Positions 26,207 to 35,413 of a DNA stretch of 64,000 nt are shown here, piece by piece. Made by a program: the position numbers and the translations under genes. The notes under the pieces are model-generated. The model worked only from the letters and a program-made list of their open reading frames with translations. It made no database searches and was not told the origin of the DNA. Each line of letters opens with the position of its first letter. Position 1 is the stretch's first letter. The stretch lies in contig CALLUG010000006.1 of assembly GCA_938011315.1 (NCBI GenBank), positions 1-64,000 of the forward strand. The letters are read 5' to 3'. Source of the stretch: an uncultured Flavobacteriaceae bacterium (GTDB lineage: Bacteria; Bacteroidota; Bacteroidia; Flavobacteriales; Flavobacteriaceae).

Positions 26207-26665
26207 ATGAGTGCCAAGGTAAAAAATAAAAATCAAGACATTGTAAAAAATGTATTTACTACTTTTTTGGAGGAAAATTCACACCGTAAAACTCCAGAGC
26301 GCTATGCTATACTACAAGAAATTTACGACTATGACAAGCATTTTGACATAGAATCGCTCTACACACGAATGAAAAACAAAAAGTATCGTGTTTCTAGAGC
26401 AACACTTTATAATACTATAGAGCTCTTACTAGATTGTGCACTGGTTAGAAAACATCAATTTGGGCAAAACCAAGCGCAATATGAAAAATCATATTTCGAC
26501 AAACAGCACGACCACGTTATCCTGGCAGATACAGGAGAGGTTATTGAGTTTTGCGACCCAAGAATTCAATCTATAAAAAAAACAATTGAAGAGGTTTTTG
26601 ATATCAATATTCATAACCACTCGCTATACTTTTACGGAACAAAAAAAGACAACACAACTAATTAA
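26207..26665 (+). CDS. Fur family metalloregulator
   Basis: The product has 152 residues. The N-terminal winged helix is at about 15-85 ([26 protein letters not shown], then [13 protein letters not shown]). The C-terminal metal domain has HDHVI (about 104-108), E and D in GEVIEFCDP, and HNHSLYFYG at the end. The CxxC pairs that hold structural zinc in many Fur proteins are absent, and the usual Cys after HDHxI is Leu. It is therefore a reduced-site Fur subclass typical of this locus in Bacteroidota. The regulated metal or signal is unknown. It lies between rel and purA and is probably in the same transcript; TAAATTTG at 26188 is too close to the ATG to be a convincing promoter. Confidence 0.88.
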   Translation: MSAKVKNKNQDIVKNVFTTFLEENSHRKTPERYAILQEIYDYDKHFDIESLYTRMKNKKYRVSRATLYNTIELLLDCALVRKHQFGQNQAQYEKSYFDKQHDHVILADTGEVIEFCDPRIQSIKKTIEEVFDINIHNHSLYFYGTKKDNTTN

Positions 26666-26671
26666 TATATA

Positions 26672-27943
26672 ATGGCAGTAGATTTACTACTAGGACTACA
26701 ATGGGGAGACGAAGGCAAGGGTAAAATTGTTGATGTACTCACTTCCAAATACGATATAATTGCCCGATTTCAAGGAGGGCCAAACGCTGGACATACCTTA
26801 GTTTTTAATAACAAAAAACATGTATTACATACTATTCCTTCGGGGATATTTCATGAAAACACTAAAAACTTAGTCGGAAATGGCGTTGTAATAGATCCTG
26901 TTATTTTTAAGAAAGAATTAAATAATCTTGCAAGCCAAGGTGTAAACTATAAAGCGTCTTTATTAATTTCCCGAAAAGCACATCTCATCTTGCCCACCCA
27001 CAGGCTTTTAGATGCTGCAAGCGAAACAGCCAAAGGAAAAGCCAAAATTGGATCAACCCTAAAAGGCATTGGACCAACGTATATGGATAAAACAGGACGA
27101 AATGGGATTCGAGTTGGCGACATAGAATTGGCAGATTGGAAAGAAAAATACCGAGCATTAGCCAATAAACACGAAGCAATGATTGCCTTTTATGATGTTA
27201 ATATTCAATACAACTTAAAAGAATTGGAGACAGAATTTTTTGCTGCAATTGAAACGTTAAAAGAACTCAGTTTTATAGACTCTGAAGATTATATTTTTCA
27301 AGCTCAAAAAAACAAAAAGGCTATTTTGGCAGAAGGCGCACAAGGCTCCTTACTAGATATCGATTTTGGCACCTATCCTTTTGTAACCTCATCTAACACT
27401 ACAGCCGCAGGCGCCTGTACAGGTCTAGGTATTGCCCCAAATAAAATAGGTAATGTATTTGGCATTTTTAAAGCCTATACAACTAGAGTTGGCTCCGGAC
27501 CGTTTCCTACCGAGTTATTTGATGAAGTAGGAGAAACTATGGGACGTGTAGGACATGAATTTGGCGCAACAACAGGACGTAGACGTCGCTGCGGATGGCT
27601 AGACCTTGTTGCTTTAAAATATGCTTGCCAAGTAAATGGTGTAACCCAATTAATGATGATGAAAGGCGATGTATTGTCTGGATTCAAATCCCTTAAAGTT
27701 TGTACTGCTTACAAATACAAAGGAGATACTGTTACACACTTACCCTTTAATATCGAGGCTCATAATGTTACCCCAATATATACAGAACTCAAGGGTTGGA
27801 AAGAAGACCTAACCAAAATGGAAAATGAAAATCAATTACCAAAAGAGTTACATGAATACATTACATTTTTAGAAAATGAACTAGAAATCCCCATAAAAAT
27901 AGTATCTGTTGGGCCAGATAGAAAACAAACTATTTTTAGATAA
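26672..27943 (+). CDS. purA: Adenylosuccinate synthetase
   Basis: A 423-residue enzyme that joins IMP and aspartate using GTP, the first committed step to AMP. The GTP-binding signature GLQWGDEGKGKIVD is at the N-terminus (about 8-21), with the catalytic Asp and His (NAGHT near 40). Later landmarks are KGIGPTYMDKTGRNGIRVGD, EGAQGSLLDIDFGTYPFVTSS and GRVGHEFGATTGRRRRCGWLD. Length and motifs are complete. It starts 6 bp after the Fur gene. In many bacteria (p)ppGpp inhibits PurA directly, which fits its place behind rel. Confidence 0.97.
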   Translation: MAVDLLLGLQWGDEGKGKIVDVLTSKYDIIARFQGGPNAGHTLVFNNKKHVLHTIPSGIFHENTKNLVGNGVVIDPVIFKKELNNLASQGVNYKASLLISRKAHLILPTHRLLDAASETAKGKAKIGSTLKGIGPTYMDKTGRNGIRVGDIELADWKEKYRALANKHEAMIAFYDVNIQYNLKELETEFFAAIETLKELSFIDSEDYIFQAQKNKKAILAEGAQGSLLDIDFGTYPFVTSSNTTAAGACTGLGIAPNKIGNVFGIFKAYTTRVGSGPFPTELFDEVGETMGRVGHEFGATTGRRRRCGWLDLVALKYACQVNGVTQLMMMKGDVLSGFKSLKVCTAYKYKGDTVTHLPFNIEAHNVTPIYTELKGWKEDLTKMENENQLPKELHEYITFLENELEIPIKIVSVGPDRKQTIFR

Positions 27944-27963
27944 AATTTCGTTATAAAACAATT

Positions 27964-27998
27964 AAAGCCTGGTATAATTTGTTTTATGGCAGGTTTTT
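27964..27998 (+). terminator. Possible terminator after purA
   Basis: AAAGCCTG at 27964-27971 pairs with CAGGTTTT at 27990-27997 (8 bp including one G-U), with T-rich sequence following. A loop of 18 nt is long, and a second overlapping pairing (ATAAAACAA with TTGTTTTAT, about 27952-27987) competes with it. It would end the rel-fur-purA transcript. Confidence 0.4.
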
Positions 27999-28063
27999 TG
28001 TTTTAAAAATCATAGACTTAAATTAGTATTAAATCTATAAATAATATAAAAAAATATAATCGT

Positions 28064-29869
28064 TTGAACGCCTTTAAACTCACGCTTTTTTTTACCCTAC
28101 TAGGTTTAATAATGCCTGCAAAGTCTGTAGCACAAAAGAAACGACGGATAAAAATTGAAATTAGTCCCTTTGCCCACAAGTCTGGAGACACCATTCTTTT
28201 AAACAAGGGTGAGGACAATAAGCAGGTCAAAGTATCTCATAATGGTGTAACACTATGGGCAGACAAAATGAACTATTATATAGAGAGAGACTTTATTGAA
28301 GCCTTTGGTAATGTAACCGTTAATCAAGGAGACACCATAATAATGACTTCAAAAGAGCTAGAATATAACGGAAACATAGAGATTGCTTATGCAAAAGGGG
28401 ATGTAGTGCTTACCGAACCAAACTCTGTGCTAACATCAAAAAAATTATTCTTTGATCGACTAAAACAAGAAGCATTTTACAATACTAACGGGAAAGTTGT
28501 AAGAGACTCCTCTGGAACTATTACAAGTAAAATAGGACGTTATTATTTTGAAACAAAAAAATACCAATTTGCAAAAAATGTAGTTTTAAAAAGTCCAGAC
28601 TATACTATAAACACCAAAGTACTAGACTTTTATTCTGAAACAGGACACGCCTACCTATTTGGGCCCTCTACCATTACTACAGAAGACAGTAAAACAAGCT
28701 GCGAAAAATGTTTTTATGATACCGAACAAAAATTAGGCTATGCCGTAAAAAATTCCAAAATAGATTACGATAACCGAACACTACTAGGGGATAGTCTATA
28801 CTTTAATAATGCCAGCAAATTTGCTTCTGCAACAAACAATATTGTAATGACCGACACCATAAATAATACTATCATAAAAGGAGAATATGGAGAGGTGCAT
28901 AAAAATAAAGATTATGCTTTTGTAACCAAACGTGCTTTAGCAATTTTTGTTCGTGAAAATGATACAACACACATACATAGCGATACAATATCTGTTAGAG
29001 GAAAAGCAGAAAGCAGGATTACAAAAGCTTATTATAACGCAAAAATTTTAAAATCAAATCTTAGCGCCAAAGCCGATTCTATACACGTTAATCACAGCAA
29101 AGGCACTACAAAGCTTATGAATTTGAGTCGCTTTTCAAAAAAAGACGCTTTTGCGGCAAAACGTAATCCTGTATTATGGAATTTTAATAATCAAATGACC
29201 GGAGATACCATATTACTTATCGCCAACAAAAAGACCAAAACACTAGATACCCTAAAGGTGTTTAACGACGCTTACATTATAGCCTTAGACTCCCTAGGCG
29301 GCGGGTATAACCAAGTAAAAGGGAAAAAACTAATTGGTGTTTTTAAAGATAATAGCTTACAAACTATAGATATTATTAAAAATGCCGAATCTATTTTTTA
29401 TGCTTACAACGATAACGACGAGCTAATTGCCATAGATCGAACTGTATCTGGGCAAATGAAAATATTTTTTAAGAACAAAACGATAAACAGGATAGATCGT
29501 ATTGGAAAACCAGACGGCACAATGTATGCTTCAAAAAACTTTACAGAAGACTTACAAAAGTTTAGAGGGTTTTGGCAAAGAAGCGAAGAGGGCCCCAAAA
29601 GTGTAAACGACTTATTTAGTGACGATCCCCCACTAAAGCGTCCCATTATAAAAGGATTAAAAGATTTTGTACCCCAAGAAGAATTTATTGAAAAAGAATT
29701 ACTCAAACGCATTAATAGTTCTGCCATTATAAAGCCAACTAAAACGGTACCTAAAAAAGGAAATAGCACACCTTCTAAAACTCCAAAACTCCAACAAACA
29801 AAAAAAAGCCCGCCTACTAATAGACCTTCATTAAAAAAAGGAGTGGTACAAAAAGCAAAAAAAAATTAA
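28064..29869 (+). CDS. OstA-like protein (LptA/OstA-type LPS transport fold)
   Basis: The product has 601 residues from a TTG start; a signal peptide ends near AKSVAQ (residue ~24). The N-terminal half is a run of OstA/LptA beta-jellyroll repeats: LWADKMNYYIERDFIEAFGNV, ELEYNGNIEIAYAKGDVVL and KLFFDRLKQEAFY. The last 60 residues are Lys/Pro/Ser/Thr-rich and end in a lysine run encoded by a long A tract. Such long OstA-like proteins are standard in Bacteroidota and are thought to help carry lipopolysaccharide across the periplasm. The stop lies 11 bp before the aminotransferase reading frame begins. Confidence 0.82.
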   Translation: MNAFKLTLFFTLLGLIMPAKSVAQKKRRIKIEISPFAHKSGDTILLNKGEDNKQVKVSHNGVTLWADKMNYYIERDFIEAFGNVTVNQGDTIIMTSKELEYNGNIEIAYAKGDVVLTEPNSVLTSKKLFFDRLKQEAFYNTNGKVVRDSSGTITSKIGRYYFETKKYQFAKNVVLKSPDYTINTKVLDFYSETGHAYLFGPSTITTEDSKTSCEKCFYDTEQKLGYAVKNSKIDYDNRTLLGDSLYFNNASKFASATNNIVMTDTINNTIIKGEYGEVHKNKDYAFVTKRALAIFVRENDTTHIHSDTISVRGKAESRITKAYYNAKILKSNLSAKADSIHVNHSKGTTKLMNLSRFSKKDAFAAKRNPVLWNFNNQMTGDTILLIANKKTKTLDTLKVFNDAYIIALDSLGGGYNQVKGKKLIGVFKDNSLQTIDIIKNAESIFYAYNDNDELIAIDRTVSGQMKIFFKNKTINRIDRIGKPDGTMYASKNFTEDLQKFRGFWQRSEEGPKSVNDLFSDDPPLKRPIIKGLKDFVPQEEFIEKELLKRINSSAIIKPTKTVPKKGNSTPSKTPKLQQTKKSPPTNRPSLKKGVVQKAKKN

Positions 29870-29880
29870 ACACGATCGCC

Positions 29881-31071
29881 ATCAAAAACGATTTTTTAAC
29901 ATACCAAGCACAAACAACACCACATCCGTTAGCTTTAACAATAGCTCGTGCAGAGGGCAGTTACATTTACGATACAAATAATAAGGCATATCTAGATTTT
30001 GTAGCAGGAATTTCGGCATGTAGCTTAGGGCATAGGCATCCAAAAATAATTGAAGCAATAAAATCGCAGCTAGACAAATATTTGCACGTTATGGTTTATG
30101 GCGAGTACATACAAGAGCCAGCAGTACAACTTACCAAGTTATTAGCACAGCATTTACCCAGTAACATAAATACAACTTATTTAACAAACTCAGGAACAGA
30201 AGCCATAGAAGGGGCATTAAAATTAGCACGCAGATTTACAGGACGCTCGCAAATTATTGCAGCAAAAAAAGCGTATCATGGCAATACTATGGGAGCTATG
30301 AGTGTAGCAGATTTTAAAGAACGCAAACACCCTTTTTTACCTCTAATTCCAGATGTCAAATTTATAACATTTAATAATGTTTTGGAGTTAGAACTCATTA
30401 CAAAAAAAACAGCCTGCGTTATACTAGAAACCATACAGGGCGGAGCAGGATTCATTACCCCCAAAAACGAGTACTTAGCACGAGTACAGCAACGTTGTAA
30501 TGCGGTTGGTGCCTTATTAATTTTAGATGAAATACAACCAGGTATTGGACGCACTGGACGTTTGTTTGGCTTTCAAAACTATAAGTGCAGCCCAGACATT
30601 GTTGTTATGGGCAAAGGTCTAGGAGGGGGGATGCCTATAGGAGCGTTTTCTGCTTCTAAAAAAATTATGGATAGCCTAAAAGACAAACCCAAACTAGGCC
30701 ATATTACAACCTTTGGTGGAAACCCTGTTATAGCGGCGGCGGCTTTGGCTACCCTAAAAGAAATTTTAACAAGCAATATTATAACACAAACATTAGATAA
30801 AGAACGCCTAATAAAGCAAGAGTTATCACACCCTCTCATTACAGAAATACGTGGACAAGGACTAATGCTAGCCGCAATAATGCCTACAGCAGAAATAGTA
30901 AACCAAGTCATCCTAAAAGCACAAAAGCGAGGACTAATCTTATTCTGGTTGCTTTTTGAAGCTAAAGCTATTCGTATTACACCACCACTAACAATAAGTA
31001 ACGAAGATTTAATTAAAGGTTGTAATATTATTACAGACATACTCGACGAAATAAATAGTGATACCTTGTAG
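29881..31071 (+). CDS. Class III PLP aminotransferase (ArgD-like), non-canonical start
   Basis: The frame encodes a complete fold-type I aminotransferase of about 396 residues: KNDFLTYQAQTTPHPLAL and YDTNNKAYLDFVAGISACSLGHRHP at the start, ILDEIQPGIGRTGRLFGFQ in the middle, and VVMGKGLGGGMPIG with the PLP lysine at about residue 245. The family transfers amino groups from acetylornithine, aspartate or similar donors to 2-oxoglutarate. No ATG, GTG or TTG exists in frame between the stop TAG at 29821 and TTG 30073/ATG 30082, and starting there would remove about 65 residues of the fold. The codon where relatives have Met is ATC at 29881. Start by ATC, a frameshift from ostA through its A9 run, or a base error are the options. 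Confidence 0.75.
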   Translation: MKNDFLTYQAQTTPHPLALTIARAEGSYIYDTNNKAYLDFVAGISACSLGHRHPKIIEAIKSQLDKYLHVMVYGEYIQEPAVQLTKLLAQHLPSNINTTYLTNSGTEAIEGALKLARRFTGRSQIIAAKKAYHGNTMGAMSVADFKERKHPFLPLIPDVKFITFNNVLELELITKKTACVILETIQGGAGFITPKNEYLARVQQRCNAVGALLILDEIQPGIGRTGRLFGFQNYKCSPDIVVMGKGLGGGMPIGAFSASKKIMDSLKDKPKLGHITTFGGNPVIAAAALATLKEILTSNIITQTLDKERLIKQELSHPLITEIRGQGLMLAAIMPTAEIVNQVILKAQKRGLILFWLLFEAKAIRITPPLTISNEDLIKGCNIITDILDEINSDTL

Positions 31072-31174
31072 TAGATGAAAAATGTTAATTATTTTGTTGA
31101 AAACATAGAAAGCTAAGTTTTATTTCTAACCAATAGAAAACTAACTTTATTGAAAGTGAATTTAAAAAAATACT

Positions 31175-32578
31175 ATGGAGTTCAGACCATTTGATGATAA
31201 CGAAAATCTATCGCTTTTAAAATTCGAATCGATGCTTAAAACAAATAATATTTTGTTTTTCGATGCTAACGAATTTGAAAATATTATAAATCACTACCTA
31301 GACATTGGAAAAATTGCCCTAGCAAAAAAGGCAATAAAATTAGGTTTAAACCAGCACCCAAACGCTACCAATTTGAAATTATTTCAAGTTGAAATTTATG
31401 TTTTTGAAAACCAATTAGATCTTGCAGAAGCTTTACTAAATAAACTGCATTATATTGAACCATCAAACGAAGAAATTTATATCCAAAAAGCAAATATTTA
31501 TTCCAAAAAAGACGAACATGAAAAAGCTATCCTAGCTTTAAAAACAGCATTGCAATTAGCAGACGATGCTACCGATATTCTTTCGTTAATGGGAATGGAA
31601 TACTTATTTCTCGATAAGTTAGAAGAAGCAAAACAATGTTTTTTAAAATGCCTTAAAACAGATCCAAACGATTACTCTGCTTTACATAATATTATATACT
31701 GTTTTGAGTTTTTGGAACAGACTAACGCTGCCATAACATTCTTGAACGAGTATCTTAATACAAGTCCCTACTGTGAAGTAGCTTGGCACCAATTGGGAAA
31801 ACAGTATTTTACAAAAAAACAGTACAAAAAAGCGATTGTCGCTTTTGATTTTGCTATTATTTCTGATGATACATTTATAGGCGCTTATATAGAAAAAGCA
31901 AAAGTGTTAGAAAAGCAAAAGCAATATGCCGAAGCGATAGAGCATTATAAAATTACATTAGCCTTAGACGACCCAACAGCCTTTGCTTTATTGCGTATAG
32001 GTCATTGTTATAAAAAATTAAACCAAAACCATAAAGCATTACATTATTTTTTTAAAACAGTAGAAGAAGACCCTTTACTTGATAAAGCCTGGATTGCGAT
32101 TACTAAGTTTTATAATGCTGAAAAAAACTACAAAAAAGCACTTCTAAATATTAATAAAGCAATTAGTATTGACAATCAAAATATAGCATATTGGAAATTA
32201 TACGCCCAAATTAACCAACGCTTACATCGTTTAGACGCAGCAGAAAAAGGATACAAAACTGCATTAGACTTAGGAGATTATGAACTAAATACATGGCTAA
32301 ACAGAACAGATGTTTTAATACAACTAGAAGCTTTTAACTCTGCAATACAGAACCTAAATCAAGCTTCAGAATTTCACCCTAATAACGAAGAAATAGAATT
32401 TCGTTTAGCAGGTTTGTTTTTTACTAATAGAGACTTAGATCAAGGTAAATTGCATCTAGAAAATGCTTTACAGCAAAATAGCGAATATGAGTTCATAATA
32501 GAAACGTTATTTCCAAGACTATACCAACAAGAAATCATCCAAAAAATAATACAGAAATATAAAAAAGTGTCCAACTAA
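31175..32578 (+). CDS. Tetratricopeptide repeat protein
   Basis: A 467-residue all-helical protein without a signal peptide, so cytoplasmic. About a dozen TPR units of roughly 34 residues run from about residue 40 to the end, for instance ALAKKAIKLGLNQHPN, KAILALKTALQLADDATDIL, KAIVAFDFAIISDDTFIGAY and KALLNINKAISIDNQNIAYW. TPRs bind partner proteins or peptides; no catalytic domain is visible. It is conserved in Flavobacteriaceae near the DUF368 genes. Its partner is unknown. It is 36 bp upstream of the first DUF368 gene and probably in the same transcript. Confidence 0.88.
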   Translation: MEFRPFDDNENLSLLKFESMLKTNNILFFDANEFENIINHYLDIGKIALAKKAIKLGLNQHPNATNLKLFQVEIYVFENQLDLAEALLNKLHYIEPSNEEIYIQKANIYSKKDEHEKAILALKTALQLADDATDILSLMGMEYLFLDKLEEAKQCFLKCLKTDPNDYSALHNIIYCFEFLEQTNAAITFLNEYLNTSPYCEVAWHQLGKQYFTKKQYKKAIVAFDFAIISDDTFIGAYIEKAKVLEKQKQYAEAIEHYKITLALDDPTAFALLRIGHCYKKLNQNHKALHYFFKTVEEDPLLDKAWIAITKFYNAEKNYKKALLNINKAISIDNQNIAYWKLYAQINQRLHRLDAAEKGYKTALDLGDYELNTWLNRTDVLIQLEAFNSAIQNLNQASEFHPNNEEIEFRLAGLFFTNRDLDQGKLHLENALQQNSEYEFIIETLFPRLYQQEIIQKIIQKYKKVSN

Positions 32579-32614
32579 AAATGTATATCTTTATATCATA
32601 AATTTAAAAACGGA

Positions 32615-33580
32615 ATGCAACATCGCTTTTTTAGCCAATTAATTATTACACTTAAGGGATTAGCTATGGGGGCGGCAGATGTTGTTCCTGGAGTTTCGGG
32701 AGGTACTATTGCATTTGTTTTAGGAATTTATGAAGAGCTTATTAGTAGTATAGATAAGTTAGATTTTGGTGTCTTTACAATTTGGAAAAAAAATGGACTA
32801 AAAGCTGCTTGGATTCATATTAACGGGAGTTTTCTGCTTTCACTATTTGTAGGTATTGTAATTAGCGTTATTTCTTTAGCAAAGCTTATTAAGTGGCTTC
32901 TTTTTAATGAGCCGGTATTACTGTGGTCATTTTTCTTTGGTTTGGTATTAGCTAGTATTATATACATTGTAAAGCAAATTGCAACATGGAATGTTTCTGT
33001 AATTATTGCAATGCTTGTCTTAACCCTAGTGTCGTATTATATTACAAATTTACAACCCTTTACTAACCCCGACAGCTATTTGTATTTACTGTTTTGTGGG
33101 TTTTTAGCCATCATAGCCATGATTTTACCAGGGGTTTCTGGAGCTTTTATCCTGTTGCTTTTAGGAACTTATCAAACTGCTATTGGCACTATAGATGATT
33201 TGTTCGAAAGTATAATTTCTAGAGATTTTGACTTATTTAAATCTGCTTTTGCTAAGTTTTTGATGTTTGCAATAGGAGCGTTGTTAGGACTTAAAACATT
33301 TTCTAAGCTTTTAAATTGGATGTTCAAAAATCATAAAAATTTAACCTTAGCAGTCTTAACAGGGTTTATGATAGGGTCTTTAAACAAAATTTGGCCTTGG
33401 AAAGAGACTCTGCATTGGCGCACCAATTCTAAGGGTATTAGTGTTCCCTTTATAGAACAAAATGTTTCACCTTTTAGTTTTGATGGTGATAGTAAAATTA
33501 CCCTTGCTGTGGCACTTGCCACCATTGGATTTATAACAATTTTACTACTAGAACACTATACCACAAGATCAAAAAAATAA
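32615..33580 (+). CDS. DUF368 membrane protein, first of a tandem pair
   Basis: The product has 321 residues and about 8-9 membrane helices. The DUF368 signature is present twice in pseudo-repeat form: MGAADVVPGVSGGTIAFVLGIYEEL (about 15-39) and MILPGVSGAFILLLLGTYQ (about 169-187). Members of this family (PopT) have been shown to move undecaprenyl phosphate back across the inner membrane for reuse in cell-wall and surface-glycan synthesis. It is followed 2 bp later by a paralogue. Confidence 0.9.
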   Translation: MQHRFFSQLIITLKGLAMGAADVVPGVSGGTIAFVLGIYEELISSIDKLDFGVFTIWKKNGLKAAWIHINGSFLLSLFVGIVISVISLAKLIKWLLFNEPVLLWSFFFGLVLASIIYIVKQIATWNVSVIIAMLVLTLVSYYITNLQPFTNPDSYLYLLFCGFLAIIAMILPGVSGAFILLLLGTYQTAIGTIDDLFESIISRDFDLFKSAFAKFLMFAIGALLGLKTFSKLLNWMFKNHKNLTLAVLTGFMIGSLNKIWPWKETLHWRTNSKGISVPFIEQNVSPFSFDGDSKITLAVALATIGFITILLLEHYTTRSKK

Positions 33581-33582
33581 GC

Positions 33583-34605
33583 TTGATGGAAACAAGCAAA
33601 TCACTTTCTAATCGTATTTCTTTAGTTTTAAAAGGACTTGCCATGGGAGCTGCAAATAAGGTTCCTGGGGTCTCTGGTGGCGTGGTCGCTTTTGTCGCTG
33701 GATTTTACGAAGAGTTTATTAATTCATTGCAAAAAATAAATAAAAATGCCTTGACATTACTAATACAAGGGCGGTTTAAACAGTTTTATTTACATATTAA
33801 CGGTCCCTTTTTAAGCCTTCTTTTCTTGGGTATGGTTATAAGTTATTTTAGTGTTTCTAAACTCTTAGATTATCTTATTGTACATTATGAACTCTATGTA
33901 TGGAGTGTGTTTTTTGGAATGATTATAGGGTCTGTTTATCAAATTAACACCAATTTTAAGCATTGGAATATTAACACGATTATTAGCCTAATATTAGGTG
34001 CAGCAATAGGATTAGGAATTAGTTTTTTAAGCCCCGCTAAAGAAAACGACAATCTTTGGTTTGTTTTTTTTTGTGGGATAATTAGTGTTTCTGGAATGCC
34101 TTTGCCAGGATTTTCTGGATCTTTTATCCTAATTATATTGGGCAATTATGTTTTGTTGTTAGTCGATGCCGTAAATGCCCTTTACGATACAATGACAAAT
34201 ATTGTAAGAGGAGACTTTAGTTTTGTTAACAATGTAGAACGTATTAGAATGCTCAAAATATTAAGTATCTTCAGTGCTGGCTCATTATTAGGGCTAGTGT
34301 CTTTTTCACATTTACTTACCTATCTACTTAAAAAATTTAAAGCTGTTACTTTAGCGCTTTTAATGGGTTTCATTATAGGGTCTTTAGGTGTCGTTTGGCC
34401 CTGGAAAAAAACGATTTTTAAACAAGATATAGCAGGTAATTATCAACTAAACGCTGTTGGAGATAAAATTATAGAAAATTATAAGCGCTACATTCCAGAA
34501 CTAAATACAGAAACCTTTTTAGCCCTTAGCTATTTAGCTTTAGGCATTATCATTGTATTAGCACTAGAGCAGTATAACCATAAAACAAAAAAAAATGAGA
34601 TTTAA
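33583..34605 (+). CDS. DUF368 membrane protein, second of a tandem pair
   Basis: A 340-residue paralogue of the preceding protein, with MGAANKVPGVSGGVVAFVAGFYEE near the N-terminus and GMPLPGFSGSFILIILGNY in the second repeat. There the usual PGVSG is PGFSG and the first motif has Asn-Lys in place of Asp-Val, so the two copies have diverged in the signature loops. It has the same predicted fold and about 8-9 helices. It overlaps aroE by 11 bp. The pair may form a heteromer or act on different polyprenyl-phosphate pools; neither can be told here. Confidence 0.88.
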   Translation: MMETSKSLSNRISLVLKGLAMGAANKVPGVSGGVVAFVAGFYEEFINSLQKINKNALTLLIQGRFKQFYLHINGPFLSLLFLGMVISYFSVSKLLDYLIVHYELYVWSVFFGMIIGSVYQINTNFKHWNINTIISLILGAAIGLGISFLSPAKENDNLWFVFFCGIISVSGMPLPGFSGSFILIILGNYVLLLVDAVNALYDTMTNIVRGDFSFVNNVERIRMLKILSIFSAGSLLGLVSFSHLLTYLLKKFKAVTLALLMGFIIGSLGVVWPWKKTIFKQDIAGNYQLNAVGDKIIENYKRYIPELNTETFLALSYLALGIIIVLALEQYNHKTKKNEI

Positions 34606-35335
34606 GTTTGGACTTGTAGGTAAGAATATAGATTATTCTTTTTCCAGAACATACTTCTCAAAAAAGTTTAAAGCTGAAGGCTTAAAACATAGCTATGATA
34701 ATTTTGATATTAACACTATTAATGCTTTTTTAGATATTGTTAAGGATACCCCAAACCTAAAAGGTGTTAATGTTACCATTCCTTACAAAGAAGCCATAAT
34801 CCCTTTGCTGGATACACTACATAAAACAGCAAAAAAAATAGGCGCTGTTAATACAATAAAAATTACAAAAAAAGGAAAACTAAAAGGCTATAATACAGAT
34901 TATTACGGGTTTAAGACGTCTATACAGCCTTATTTAAAACCACAGCACAAAAGAGCATTAATATTAGGTACAGGAGGTGCCTCAAAGGCTGTAGCCTATG
35001 CTTTGACCCAATTAAATATAGATTTTAGCTACGTGTCTAGACATAAAAATAGCAAAGCAAAATACAGCTATAACACACTCACTAAGGACACTATTTTAGC
35101 ACATCAAATCATTATAAATTGTACCCCTTTAGGGACACATCCTAATATAAATAACGCTCCAGATATTCCGTACATTCATATAAATGCGTCTCACCTACTT
35201 TACGACCTAATTTATAATCCAAAAGACACTAAATTTTTGCAAATAGGCGAAGCAAGAGGTGCTGCAATCTGCAATGGCACCAAAATGCTAATGCTACAAG
35301 CAGAAAAATCCTGGGCTATATGGAACAAAGTTTAG
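34595..35335 (+). CDS. aroE: Shikimate dehydrogenase
   Basis: A 246-residue enzyme that reduces 3-dehydroshikimate to shikimate with NADPH in the chorismate pathway. The substrate-binding domain shows GKNIDYSFSRTYFSKKF, LKGVNVTIPYKEAI (catalytic Lys) and GAVNTIKI, then GYNTDYYGF (catalytic Asp). The nucleotide domain has LILGTGGASKAVAYAL. It is at the short end of the family range (about 270), as in other Bacteroidota. The ATG lies inside the end of the second DUF368 gene, so translation is coupled. Confidence 0.93.
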   Translation: MRFKFGLVGKNIDYSFSRTYFSKKFKAEGLKHSYDNFDINTINAFLDIVKDTPNLKGVNVTIPYKEAIIPLLDTLHKTAKKIGAVNTIKITKKGKLKGYNTDYYGFKTSIQPYLKPQHKRALILGTGGASKAVAYALTQLNIDFSYVSRHKNSKAKYSYNTLTKDTILAHQIIINCTPLGTHPNINNAPDIPYIHINASHLLYDLIYNPKDTKFLQIGEARGAAICNGTKMLMLQAEKSWAIWNKV

Positions 35336-35413
35336 CAGCTTTAACACCAGTATTGTAGTTTTTATCTTATATTTAGACGCTAAATTAATAGTTGAACCTA
35401 AACATTGAAACAA

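Noticed and set aside
27668-27700. tRNA T-loop-like GGATTCAAATCCC
   Set aside because: It lies inside purA and there is no cloverleaf around it.
30082-31071. Start of the aminotransferase at ATG 30082
   Set aside because: It would delete about 67 residues of conserved N-terminus that are clearly encoded upstream in the same frame.
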